Positions 1 to 6,958 of a stretch of DNA of 23,193 nt are shown in pieces. The translations under genes and the position numbers were made by a program. The notes under the pieces are model-generated. The model did no database searches, had not been told where the DNA came from, and saw only the letters and a program-made list of their open reading frames with translations. Each line of letters begins with the position of its first letter. Within the stretch, counting starts at the first letter, position 1. The DNA lies in contig JAHHSV010000021.1 in assembly GCA_020025015.1 (NCBI GenBank), positions 1 through 23,193 on the forward strand, in the 5' to 3' direction. This DNA comes from Anaeroplasmataceae bacterium. Its GTDB lineage: Bacteria > Bacillota_I > Bacilli_A > Acholeplasmatales > Anaeroplasmataceae.

Positions 1-21
1 TTAGGCCCTTACAGGGGAGCC

Positions 22-46
22 AAAAAACCACGTGTTTTACACGTGG
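22..46 (-). terminator. Rho-independent terminator of pepT
   Basis: On the minus strand a perfect 7-bp stem (CCACGTG/CACGTGG, loop of 5) is followed directly by six T residues (plus-strand A 22-27). It lies about 10 bases past the pepT stop codon. Confidence 0.85.
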
Positions 47-56
47 ATTGTTATTA

Positions 57-1253
57 TTAAGCCTTAGCAATTTCTAAAAGAATTTTTACAACCTCTTGCA
101 TTTCCTCCAAGCAGGCACATTCATAAGGACCATGGCAGTTATAGCCACCAGTTCCTAGGTTAGGAGTATTTAAGCCCATTTGGGTAAGCTTTGCTCCATC
201 AGTACCACCTCTAATTGGTTCAATGTGAGGCTCATAGCCTAAGCGCTTAATAGCAGCCTTGGCTCTTTCAATGCTTCTAGTATCCTTCTTTAAAATTTCA
301 TACATATTTAGGTAGCTATCCTTGATTGTTACCTTAACTGTATCCTTACCATATTTTAGATTTAGGTAATCCTCAATTGCTAGAAGAACCTTTTTCTTTT
401 CCTTTAATTTATTTAGATCATGATCACGTAGGATATAAGATAAGGAAGCATTACCAACCTCACCCTTCATTTCGCATAGGTGATAGAAGCCCTCATAGCC
501 TTCTGTGAATTCTGGTCTTTCGTTAACAGGAATCATACCATTAAATTCCATAGCAATTAGGCTCGCATTAACCATATGGCCCTTAGCACTACCTGGATGA
601 ATATCTAAGCCTTTAATATTAACCTCAGCTGAAGCAGCGTTAAAGTTTTCGTAATCGATACCATTAAAGATTCCACCATCAACTGTATAAGCATAGTCAG
701 CGCCAAATTCCTTAACATTAAAGGAAGCAATACCACCACCAATTTCCTCATCTGGGGTAAAGGCAACCTTAATATTAACATGCTTAAATTCAGGATGCTT
801 AGCTAGGTATTCAACCATATCCATAATAGTTGCAACACCAGCCTTATCATCAGCGCCTAAAACAGTAGTACCATCAGTTGTAATTAGAGTTTTACCCTTT
901 AGGTTAGTTAGGAATGGGAATTCCTTAGGATCTAAATTAATTCCCTTTAGGTTAACCACCTTACCATCATAGTTTTCAATTACCTGAGGCTTAACATTTA
1001 CGCCACTAAAGCCTGGGATAGTATCAAGGTGGGCAATAAAGCCGATTGTTAAATCACTATCACAATTGCTTTTTAATGATGCTGTAACGATTGCGTGCTC
1101 ATTCACCTTGGCATCATTAAGCCCTAGCTCTAATAATTCATCTCTTAGAAGGTTTGCTAAATCAAATTGCTCCTTAGTAGAAGGAGTTTGATTTTCATCT
1201 TCCTTTGACATTGTGTTGATTTTTACGTATCTTAAAAATCTATCTAATAACAT
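57..1253 (-). CDS. pepT: Peptidase T (tripeptide aminopeptidase, M20B family)
   Basis: Cytoplasmic zinc aminopeptidase that removes the N-terminal residue of tripeptides. The 398 residues are close to the family's usual length of just over 400. Visible M20 motifs are AHLDT (H75, D77: metal ligand and active-site Asp), GADDKAG (D135/D136: bridging ligand), PDEEIGGG (E169/E170: general base and ligand), and a C-terminal GGTDGAKLTQMG stretch plus NCHGPYE with the last His ligand. The ATG at 1253 is preceded by AAGGAG with about 8 bases of spacing. The gene lies 54 bases downstream of a tRNA-Thr gene on the same strand, with a terminator hairpin between them that ends only a few bases before the ribosome site. 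I see no separate promoter, so expression may rely on read-through. Its own terminator follows. Family assignment is strong; in vivo substrate preference is inferred from the family. Confidence 0.95.
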   Translation of the reverse strand: MLLDRFLRYVKINTMSKEDENQTPSTKEQFDLANLLRDELLELGLNDAKVNEHAIVTASLKSNCDSDLTIGFIAHLDTIPGFSGVNVKPQVIENYDGKVVNLKGINLDPKEFPFLTNLKGKTLITTDGTTVLGADDKAGVATIMDMVEYLAKHPEFKHVNIKVAFTPDEEIGGGIASFNVKEFGADYAYTVDGGIFNGIDYENFNAASAEVNIKGLDIHPGSAKGHMVNASLIAMEFNGMIPVNERPEFTEGYEGFYHLCEMKGEVGNASLSYILRDHDLNKLKEKKKVLLAIEDYLNLKYGKDTVKVTIKDSYLNMYEILKKDTRSIERAKAAIKRLGYEPHIEPIRGGTDGAKLTQMGLNTPNLGTGGYNCHGPYECACLEEMQEVVKILLEIAKA

Positions 1254-1272
1254 AATTACATCTCCTTATAAA

Positions 1273-1295
1273 TAAAAAAAGGTCCTAAGACCTTT
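1273..1295 (-). terminator. Terminator or attenuator between tRNA-Thr and pepT
   Basis: Minus strand: 7-bp stem AAAGGTC/GACCTTT with a TTAG loop (1278-1295), running into a T tract (plus-strand A run 1274-1280). It starts about 11 bases after the tRNA CCA end. The T tract ends about 6 bases before the pepT ribosome site, so it may also limit transcription into pepT. Confidence 0.75.
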
Positions 1296-1306
1296 TGTGT
1301 TAAATC

Positions 1307-1380
1307 TGGTGCCCCAACCAAGAATCGGACTTGGATCTCAGCATTACCATTGCTGCGTTCTACCACTGAACTAAAAGGGC
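1307..1380 (-). tRNA. tRNA-Thr(GGT), structurally unusual
   Basis: A 74-nt cloverleaf with CCA encoded. D arm is GTTC/GAAC with loop AGTGGTA, anticodon stem CAGCA/TGCTG with loop ATGGTAA (anticodon GGT, Thr ACC/ACU), variable loop of 4, T stem CCAAG/CTTGG, discriminator A. G1-C72, C2-G71 and the anticodon agree with known Thr identity elements. Two oddities: the acceptor stem GCCCTTT/TTGGGGC has only five pairs (one is T-G), with T-T mismatches at 6:67 and 7:66; and the T loop reads TCCGATT instead of the usual TTCGANY, so position 55 is C. An extended -10 promoter lies directly upstream, which argues against a dead gene. It may still be a decaying or specialised tRNA. Confidence 0.8.
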
Positions 1381-1388
1381 GCATAAAG

Positions 1389-1397
1389 AGTATAACA
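1389..1397 (-). promoter_or_regulatory. Extended -10 promoter of tRNA-Thr
   Basis: Minus strand reads TGTTATACT, an extended -10 (TGn + TATACT). The expected start is near 1382, only about two bases before the tRNA 5' end. No good -35 is visible at 17-18 bp. Confidence 0.55.
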
Positions 1398-1497
1398 TAA
1401 AAAAATCTTTTGTGTATATTATTTTACTACAATTTTTAAAATATTTCTTCTAAAAAAAGTCAAAGGGCTTTTATTTTTTCTTAAAAATTAAAAAAAA

Positions 1498-1528
1498 TTG
1501 CTTTATTTAAAGAAAAAAGGTGTATAAT
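1498..1528 (+). promoter_or_regulatory. Putative promoter of the cold-shock gene
   Basis: TATAAT at 1523-1528 with TTGCTT at 1498-1503; the 19-bp spacing is longer than ideal. The leader would be about 45 nt. The -10 overlaps the left arm of an inverted repeat at 1525-1552. Confidence 0.6.
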
Positions 1529-1552
1529 AGAATAAATAGATACATTCTATTA
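1525..1552 (+). repeat. Inverted repeat over the csp -10 and start site
   Basis: Perfect 9-bp arms TAATAGAAT (1525-1533) and ATTCTATTA (1544-1552) separated by 10 bases. The left arm includes part of the -10, before the expected start, so the full repeat exists only in DNA. That fits a repressor operator better than an RNA hairpin. Function is inferred. Confidence 0.5.
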
Positions 1553-1579
1553 AAGCTTTAAGAAAGAGGATTAAAAAAT

Positions 1580-1777
1580 ATGACAGGAACTGTAAAATGG
1601 TTTAACGCTTCTAAAGGGTATGGCTTTATCATTGGTGAAGACGGAAAAGAAGTTTTTGTTCATTTTTCTGCAATTCAAGGTGATGGCTATAAATCATTAA
1701 ATGATGGAGAAGCTGTTACATTTGATGTAGAAGAGGGCGACAAAGGCTTAACTGCTAAAAATGTTGTTAGACAATAA
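1580..1777 (+). CDS. csp: Cold-shock-domain protein (CspA/CspB family)
   Basis: A 65-residue single-domain OB-fold protein that binds single-stranded RNA/DNA and acts as an RNA chaperone in the cytoplasm. Both signature motifs are present: RNP1-like KGYGFI (about residues 12-17) and RNP2-like VFVHFSAI (about 26-33), with the usual TGTVKWFN start. Length is typical for the family (65-70). ATG 1580 follows AAAGAGGA. It is a single-gene unit with its own promoter and a strong terminator, divergent from the tRNA-Thr/pepT unit. The short leader of about 45 nt leaves little room for the long thermosensor leader known from E. coli cspA, so constitutive expression or control at the inverted repeat seems more likely (inference). 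Confidence 0.95.
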   Translation: MTGTVKWFNASKGYGFIIGEDGKEVFVHFSAIQGDGYKSLNDGEAVTFDVEEGDKGLTAKNVVRQ

Positions 1778-1792
1778 TATATGGTAGTTGTG

Positions 1793-1829
1793 AAGGGTAG
1801 CAAATTTTGTTGGAATGCTACCCTTTTTT
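1793..1829 (+). terminator. Terminator of csp
   Basis: 10-bp perfect stem AAGGGTAGCA (1793-1802) / TGCTACCCTT (1816-1825) followed by T residues to 1829. Confidence 0.9.
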
Positions 1830-1881
1830 CTATGAAAAAATAATTAGGGGTGCAAATGGTAGCTTTAAAAATTCATGCATA

Positions 1882-1896
1882 TTAGAATAATTCTTT
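1882..1896 (+). promoter_or_regulatory. Possible Per-box-like operator upstream of nifJ
   Basis: TTAGAATAATTCTTT has a perfect inner 5-1-5 inverted repeat (AGAAT-A-ATTCT) within a 7-1-7 layout like the PerR/Fur-family box (TTATAATnATTATAA from Bacillus). The outer two bases on the right do not match. It ends 9 bases before the nifJ -35. Operator function is inference. Confidence 0.35.
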
Positions 1897-1905
1897 TCTA
1901 GTTTG

Positions 1906-1934
1906 TTGAAATATATTTTAATAGGTCTTATAAT
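1906..1934 (+). promoter_or_regulatory. Sigma-A-type promoter of nifJ
   Basis: TTGAAA (1906-1911), 17-bp spacer, perfect TATAAT (1929-1934). Expected start near 1941, giving a leader of about 28 nt that includes AGGAGG at 1958-1963. Confidence 0.85.
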
Positions 1935-1968
1935 TATAGATGGATATACTTAATTTTAGGAGGATATT

Positions 1969-4900
1969 ATGAGTCAAAACAAAAAACGTATGGCAATAGA
2001 TGGTAACTACGCTGCTGCTTATTCAGCATACGCATTTACTGAAGTTGCAGGTATTTATCCTATTACTCCGTCTTCACCTATGGCAGAGTATACAGATGAG
2101 TGGGCATCTCAGGGTAAGAAAAACTTATTCAATATGCCTGTAAAAATTGTTGAAATGCAGTCAGAGGGTGGTGCTGCAGGTACGGTTCACGGTTCATTAA
2201 ACGCCGGTGCTTTAACTACAACATACACTGCATCACAAGGTTTATTATTAAAGATCCCTAATATGTATAAAATTGCTGGTGAATGCTTACCAGGTGTTAT
2301 CCATGTTAGTGCGCGTTCAATTGCCGCTCAATCTTTAGCTATTTTCGGCGACCATCAGGATGTTATGGCTTGCCGTCAAACTGGTTTTGCAATGTTATGT
2401 TCATCATCAGTTCAAGAGGTTATGGATTTAGCTGGTGTTGCTCACTTAAGTGCAATTGAAGCGTCAATTCCATTCTTACATTTCTTTGATGGATTTAGAA
2501 CTTCTCATGAGGTTAATACTATTGAGCCTATCGATTATGAAGTATTTGATAGATTATTAGATAGAGATGCTGTAGCTAGATTTAGAGCCAATGCTTTAAA
2601 CCCTGCTTTTCCTAAGACACGTGGTACAGCTCAAAATGATGACGTTTATTTCCAAACAAGAGAATTACAAAATCAACAATATGCCAAGGTTCCAGCAATC
2701 GTAAAGCATTATATGGAAGAAATTTCTAAGGAAACTGGTCGTAATTATGCACCATTTGTATATTACGGTGATCCAGAGGCAACTGATGTTATCGTTGCAA
2801 TGGGTTCTGTAACTCAAACTAGCCAAGAGGTTGTTGACTATTTAACAGCTAGGGGAGAAAAGGTTGGTTTATTAATCGTTCATTTATATCGTCCATTCTC
2901 TAATGAATATTTCTTAGAAGCTATGCCTAAGACAGTTAAGAGAATTGCTGTATTAGATAGAACAGTAGAACAAGGTTCAGTTGGTGAGCCATTATACTTA
3001 GATGTACGTGCTGTTTACTATGACGAGGCAGTTAAGCCAATGATTATTGGTGGTCGTTATGGTTTATCTTCAAAGGATACAACTCCAGATATGGTTTACG
3101 CTGTATACAAGAACTTAAGAGCAGCTGAGCCAAAGAATCGTTTCACTTTAGGTATTAATGATGACTTGGCTTATACATCATTAGATTATTCAGAGCACAT
3201 TGATACTGCTGATAAGGGAACTACAGAATTATTATTCTTCGGTTTAGGTTCAGATGGTACAGTTGGTGCATGTAAGAATATTTCTAAGATCGTTGGTGAC
3301 TACACTGATTTATATGCTCAAAGCTATGCAGCATATGATTCAAAAAAGTCAGGTGGTTCAACTCGTTTACATTTACGTTTCGGTAAGAACCCAATTCGTT
3401 CAACATATTTAGTTAATACTCCACACTTCGTATCTTGCTCATTAGATGCATATCTAAAGAAGTTCGATATGATCGATGGTTTACGTGATGGTGGTACTTT
3501 CTTGTTAAATACTGTAACAGATGCAGATCATATCGAGGAATTATTACCTAACAAATATAAGAGAATTTTAGCTGAGCGTCATGCTAAGCTATATATCATT
3601 AACGCTTATCAAGCTGCAAGAGAATGTGGATTCCGTCCAGGCTTAGGTGTTAATACTGTAATGCAAAGTGCATTCTTCAAATTAAATCAAAATGTAATGC
3701 CATATGATGAAGCATTAGTTCATATGAAGGAATTCGCAACTAAGACTTATACTCGTAAGGGCTTAGATGTAGTTGAACAAAATCATAAGGCAATTGATTT
3801 AGGCGGTTCACGTTTAGTTGAAATCACTGTTAAGCCAGAATGGGCAAACTTAACTGATGAAGCTAATGTAGCAGATACTAAGGCTCCTAAGTTTGTTCGT
3901 GAGATTGCTTCAGTTATTGATTCAATAAAGGGTGATACATTACCAGTATCAGTATTCAAGGATTATTTAGATGGTCATATGCCTCAAGGTGTTGCTGCTT
4001 ATGAAAAACGTGGCGTTGCAACTGATGTTCCAGCATGGAATCCTGAAGCATGTATCCAATGTAACCAATGTGCATTTGCATGTCCACATGCATGTATTCG
4101 TCCATTCTTAGTAAGCCCTGAAGAAGAAGCAAATGCTCCTGAAGGTACTAAGCTATTACCAGCTACAGGCTTCAAGGGTTATAAATATGCAATCAACGTA
4201 TCTGTATTAGATTGTACAGGTTGTGGTGTATGTTTAACTGTATGTCCTGGTAAACCATTCAAGAAGGAAGATGGTACTGTTGAGAAGGTTAAGGCATTAA
4301 CTAGCCATCCAATGGCTTTAGCTCGTGCTAATAAGGAACCTGAATTAGCAGAATTCTTCTATAACCATGTAACTTATAAGAAGGAAGTTGCTGGTACTAA
4401 CAACGTTAAGAACGTTCAATTCTCTCAACCATTATTTGAGTTCTCTGGAGCTTGTGGTGGTTGTGGTGAGACTCCATATGTTAAGGCAGTTTCTCAATTA
4501 TTTGGTGATCGTATGTTAGTTGCTAACGCAACAGGCTGTTCATCAATTTACTCTGGATCATATCCATCAAGCCCATATACTACAAATGCTGAAGGTCGTG
4601 GACCAGCTTGGGCTAACTCATTATTTGAGGATAACGCTGAATTCGGTTTTGGTATGCGTGTTGCAACTGAGACTATGCGTGATAGATTACAAAATCTAAT
4701 GGTTAATAACTATGAAAACATGGATGCTGACACTAAGGCATTATGTGAGGATTGGGTATTAAACCGTGCTGATGGCGAAAAGACTAAGGAATTAGAGCCT
4801 AAGATTGTTGCTGCTATGGAAGCTATTGATGCTCCTTGGGCACATGAAATTTTAGACTTAAAGCAATATTTAGTTAAGGTATCTCAATGGATCATCGGTG

Positions 4901-5535
4901 GTGATGGTTGGGCTTACGATATTGGCTATGGTGGTTTAGACCATGTTATTGCTAATAACGAAGATGTTAATATCTTAGTTCTAGATACAGAGGTTTACTC
5001 AAATACTGGTGGTCAAGCTTCTAAGTCTTCACGCTTAGGTGCTATTGCTAAGTTCGCTGCTGCAGGTAAGCCAACAAAGAAGAAAGACTTAGCTTCAATC
5101 GCTATGAGCTATGGTCATGTATATGTTGCTCAAATTTGTCATGGTTATAAGCCAGCACAGGTTATCCAAGCTTTAAAAGAGGCTGAAGCATATCATGGTC
5201 CATCAATTGTTATTGCATACAGCCCATGTATCGCTCATAACATTAAGAAGGGTCTATTCATGAGCCAAAACGAAGCTAAATTAGCTACAGAGTGTGGATA
5301 CTGGCCAATCTTCCGTTACAATCCAACATTAGCTGAAGAGGGTAAGAACCCATTCACATTAGATTGCAAGGCTCCAGATTGGGATAAATATGAAGCATTC
5401 CTATTAAATGAAGGACGTTATGCTCAATTAACTAAGATTAACCCCGATAAGGCAAAAGACTTATTGGAGTGCAACAAGGCTGATGCTCAAAAACGTTATG
5501 CTCATTATGAGGAATTAGCTAATAAAGCTGAATAA
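1969..5535 (+). CDS. nifJ: Pyruvate:ferredoxin (flavodoxin) oxidoreductase
   Basis: Converts pyruvate + CoA + oxidised ferredoxin to acetyl-CoA + CO2 + reduced ferredoxin, the central oxygen-sensitive step of anaerobic fermentation. The 1188 residues match the fused single-chain bacterial/archaezoan type (about 1170-1200). In order: N-terminal pyrimidine-binding and transketolase-like domains with the YPITPSSPM motif near residue 30; a 2x[4Fe-4S] ferredoxin domain with CxxCxxCxxxCP at C695/698/701/705 and again at C749/752/755/759; the proximal cluster and TPP domain starting with CGGCGE (C829, C832); the TPP/Mg motif GDGWAYDIG near 977-985; and EVYSNTGGQ. No cluster ligand is missing. It is monocistronic, with a strong promoter, AGGAGG site and terminator. 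Leu is nearly all TTA and Arg/Gly mostly CGT/GGT, like fusA and tuf, which suggests very high expression. Confidence 0.97.
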   Translation: MSQNKKRMAIDGNYAAAYSAYAFTEVAGIYPITPSSPMAEYTDEWASQGKKNLFNMPVKIVEMQSEGGAAGTVHGSLNAGALTTTYTASQGLLLKIPNMYKIAGECLPGVIHVSARSIAAQSLAIFGDHQDVMACRQTGFAMLCSSSVQEVMDLAGVAHLSAIEASIPFLHFFDGFRTSHEVNTIEPIDYEVFDRLLDRDAVARFRANALNPAFPKTRGTAQNDDVYFQTRELQNQQYAKVPAIVKHYMEEISKETGRNYAPFVYYGDPEATDVIVAMGSVTQTSQEVVDYLTARGEKVGLLIVHLYRPFSNEYFLEAMPKTVKRIAVLDRTVEQGSVGEPLYLDVRAVYYDEAVKPMIIGGRYGLSSKDTTPDMVYAVYKNLRAAEPKNRFTLGINDDLAYTSLDYSEHIDTADKGTTELLFFGLGSDGTVGACKNISKIVGDYTDLYAQSYAAYDSKKSGGSTRLHLRFGKNPIRSTYLVNTPHFVSCSLDAYLKKFDMIDGLRDGGTFLLNTVTDADHIEELLPNKYKRILAERHAKLYIINAYQAARECGFRPGLGVNTVMQSAFFKLNQNVMPYDEALVHMKEFATKTYTRKGLDVVEQNHKAIDLGGSRLVEITVKPEWANLTDEANVADTKAPKFVREIASVIDSIKGDTLPVSVFKDYLDGHMPQGVAAYEKRGVATDVPAWNPEACIQCNQCAFACPHACIRPFLVSPEEEANAPEGTKLLPATGFKGYKYAINVSVLDCTGCGVCLTVCPGKPFKKEDGTVEKVKALTSHPMALARANKEPELAEFFYNHVTYKKEVAGTNNVKNVQFSQPLFEFSGACGGCGETPYVKAVSQLFGDRMLVANATGCSSIYSGSYPSSPYTTNAEGRGPAWANSLFEDNAEFGFGMRVATETMRDRLQNLMVNNYENMDADTKALCEDWVLNRADGEKTKELEPKIVAAMEAIDAPWAHEILDLKQYLVKVSQWIIGGDGWAYDIGYGGLDHVIANNEDVNILVLDTEVYSNTGGQASKSSRLGAIAKFAAAGKPTKKKDLASIAMSYGHVYVAQICHGYKPAQVIQALKEAEAYHGPSIVIAYSPCIAHNIKKGLFMSQNEAKLATECGYWPIFRYNPTLAEEGKNPFTLDCKAPDWDKYEAFLLNEGRYAQLTKINPDKAKDLLECNKADAQKRYAHYEELANKAE

Positions 5536-5546
5536 TTATAATAATT

Positions 5547-5575
5547 AAGAGGATTTCTAGCAAATCCTCTTTTTT
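5547..5575 (+). terminator. Terminator of nifJ
   Basis: 10-bp perfect stem AAGAGGATTT (5547-5556) / AAATCCTCTT (5562-5571), loop of 5, followed by a T run. Confidence 0.9.
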
Positions 5576-5580
5576 CTTGC

Positions 5581-5615
5581 AAAATAAAAGTCCTGTAGAT
5601 TAATTTCTACAGGAC
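5581..5615 (-). terminator. Terminator of tRNA-Arg
   Basis: 10-bp perfect stem GTCCTGTAGA (5590-5599) / TCTACAGGAC (5606-5615). Read on the minus strand it runs into TTTTATTTT (plus 5581-5589). It lies 36 bases after the tRNA end and faces the nifJ terminator. Confidence 0.8.
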
Positions 5616-5650
5616 CTTATTATTTAAGCCTAAGCTTTAATTATTTTAAT

Positions 5651-5726
5651 GGCGTCCTAGAGAAGATTCGAACTTCCGACAGATTGCTTAGGAGGCAATT
5701 CCTCTATCCAGCTGAGGTACTAGGAC
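5651..5726 (-). tRNA. tRNA-Arg(CCT)
   Basis: Regular 76-nt cloverleaf with CCA encoded. Acceptor GTCCTAG/CTAGGAC (7 perfect pairs), D stem CCTC/GAGG, anticodon stem ATTGC/GCAAT with loop CTCCTAA (anticodon CCT, reads AGG), T arm GGAAG/CTTCT with the standard loop TTCGAAT, discriminator G. Its own promoter and terminator make it a single-gene unit inserted in reverse orientation between nifJ and rpsL. Confidence 0.96.
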
Positions 5727-5737
5727 AGACAATGGAA

Positions 5738-5766
5738 ATTATAATCCATAATGGTTTTTTTTGCAA
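5738..5766 (-). promoter_or_regulatory. Promoter of tRNA-Arg
   Basis: Minus strand: TTGCAA (5766-5761), 17-bp spacer, TATAAT (5743-5738). The expected start near 5731 is about five bases before the mature tRNA 5' end. Confidence 0.75.
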
Positions 5767-5928
5767 GATAGGTAAGATAGGATATCTAGGCTATAATTTA
5801 TAAAATAAATAGTAATTATTGAAAATGCACTAATCTGTAATAAGTTAGTAATAATGCCATTTTTATTGTCCACGTATACGGCGTATCCTTAAAATAAATA
5901 AAAAGTCTTAAAATATCTGTTTTTTTTG

Positions 5929-5957
5929 TTGACTTAGGTATTAGTGGCAAGTATAAT
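5929..5957 (+). promoter_or_regulatory. Strong promoter of rpsL-rpsG-fusA
   Basis: TTGACT (5929-5934), 17-bp spacer, TATAAT (5952-5957), preceded by a T-rich run at 5920-5928. Expected start near 5964, leader about 49 nt. Confidence 0.9.
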
Positions 5958-6012
5958 ACGTTTGTCTGTTTGATGAGGACAATATTACTTATCTATGAAA
6001 GGAGAAAATATT

Positions 6013-6429
6013 ATGCCAACTATTGAACAATTAGTACGTAAGGGAAGACAAGATAAAGTATATAAGTCAAAATCACCATCATTAGGTGTTTGCTATAACT
6101 CATTAGAGAAGAAATATACAAACTTATCTTCACCACAAAAACGTGGAGTTTGTACACGTGTTACAACTACAACACCTAAGAAGCCTAACTCAGCTTTACG
6201 TAAGTACGCTCGTGTTAGATTAACTAATGGTATTGAAGTAACAGCATACATTCCAGGTATTGGACACAGCTTACAAGAACATAGTACAGTATTAATCCGT
6301 GGCGGTCGTGTTAAGGATTTACCAGGTGTTCGTTATCATATTATTCGTGGTGCTCTTGATACAACAGGTGTAGCAAATCGTATGCAGTCTCGTTCTAAAT
6401 ACGGTGCTAAGAGACCAAAACAAAAGTAA
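6013..6429 (+). CDS. rpsL: 30S ribosomal protein S12
   Basis: Decoding-centre protein of the small subunit, 138 residues, as expected for S12. The start is ATG 6013 (MPTIEQL): AAGGAG at 5998-6003 sits 9 bases before it and lies inside the upstream in-frame ATG at 5995, which therefore is not used. The conserved TTTPKKPNSALRK and GGRVKDLPGVRYH segments keep the wild-type lysines, so no classical streptomycin-resistance substitution is seen. First gene of a str-type operon rpsL-rpsG-fusA; no rpoC is present upstream in the window, where a reverse tRNA-Arg and nifJ lie instead. Confidence 0.97.
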   Translation: MPTIEQLVRKGRQDKVYKSKSPSLGVCYNSLEKKYTNLSSPQKRGVCTRVTTTTPKKPNSALRKYARVRLTNGIEVTAYIPGIGHSLQEHSTVLIRGGRVKDLPGVRYHIIRGALDTTGVANRMQSRSKYGAKRPKQK

Positions 6430-6466
6430 AAAATTATTAAAGAAAGATTAAAAGGAGGAAACGCTC

Positions 6467-6937
6467 ATGCCTCGTAAGGGTCATATTGCAAAAAGAGATG
6501 TGCTTCCAGATCCAATATATAATTCAAAGCTTGTAACAAGAGCTATTAACGCAATTATGTTAGATGGTAAAAAAGGAACTGCACAAACAATTTTATACAA
6601 TGCATTAGAACGTGTTCAAAACCAAACAGGTGAGGATGCATTAGTAGTTTTCAATAAAGCATTAGAAAACATTATGCCAGTTTTAGAAGTTAAGAGTCGT
6701 CGTATTGGTGGACAAAACTATCAAGTACCTATCGAAGTTCGTCCTGAACGTCGTGAAACATTAGGTTTAAGATGGTTGGTTAAATATGCAAGACTTCGTA
6801 ACGATAAGACAACAGAAGAAAGATTAGCAAGAGAAATCATCGATGCATCTAACGGCACAGGTGGTGCTTGCAAGAAACGTGAAGATACACACAAAATGGC
6901 AGAAGCTAATAAAGCATTTGCGCATTATCGTTGGTAA
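6467..6937 (+). CDS. rpsG: 30S ribosomal protein S7
   Basis: Primary binder of the 16S rRNA 3' major domain, part of the 30S head near the E site. The 156 residues are the standard bacterial length, with the typical start MPRKGHIAKRDVLPDP, the QVPIEVRPERR segment in the middle and the MAEANKAFAHYRW end. AGGAGG precedes ATG 6467. It lies 37 bases after rpsL and 21 before fusA, in the usual str operon order. S7 represses its own operon in E. coli; I did not identify an S7-binding structure here. Confidence 0.97.
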   Translation: MPRKGHIAKRDVLPDPIYNSKLVTRAINAIMLDGKKGTAQTILYNALERVQNQTGEDALVVFNKALENIMPVLEVKSRRIGGQNYQVPIEVRPERRETLGLRWLVKYARLRNDKTTEERLAREIIDASNGTGGACKKREDTHKMAEANKAFAHYRW

Positions 6938-6958
6938 TTTTAGGAGAGGTTTAAATAT

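Noticed and set aside
1..21. GC-richer stretch at the left edge that could be the end of a structural RNA; GCCA at 19-22 looks like a tRNA 3' end.
   Set aside because: The bases before it do not form a T arm with a TTCGANY loop, and only about 20 bases are visible.
5792..5797. TATAAT on the plus strand as a second rpsL promoter.
   Set aside because: No -35 at 16-18 bp; the strong promoter at 5929-5957 explains the operon.
5869..5888. ATAC-GGC-GTAT near-palindrome in the rpsL upstream region as a possible operator.
   Set aside because: Only 4-bp arms, far upstream of the -35, no second copy seen in the window.
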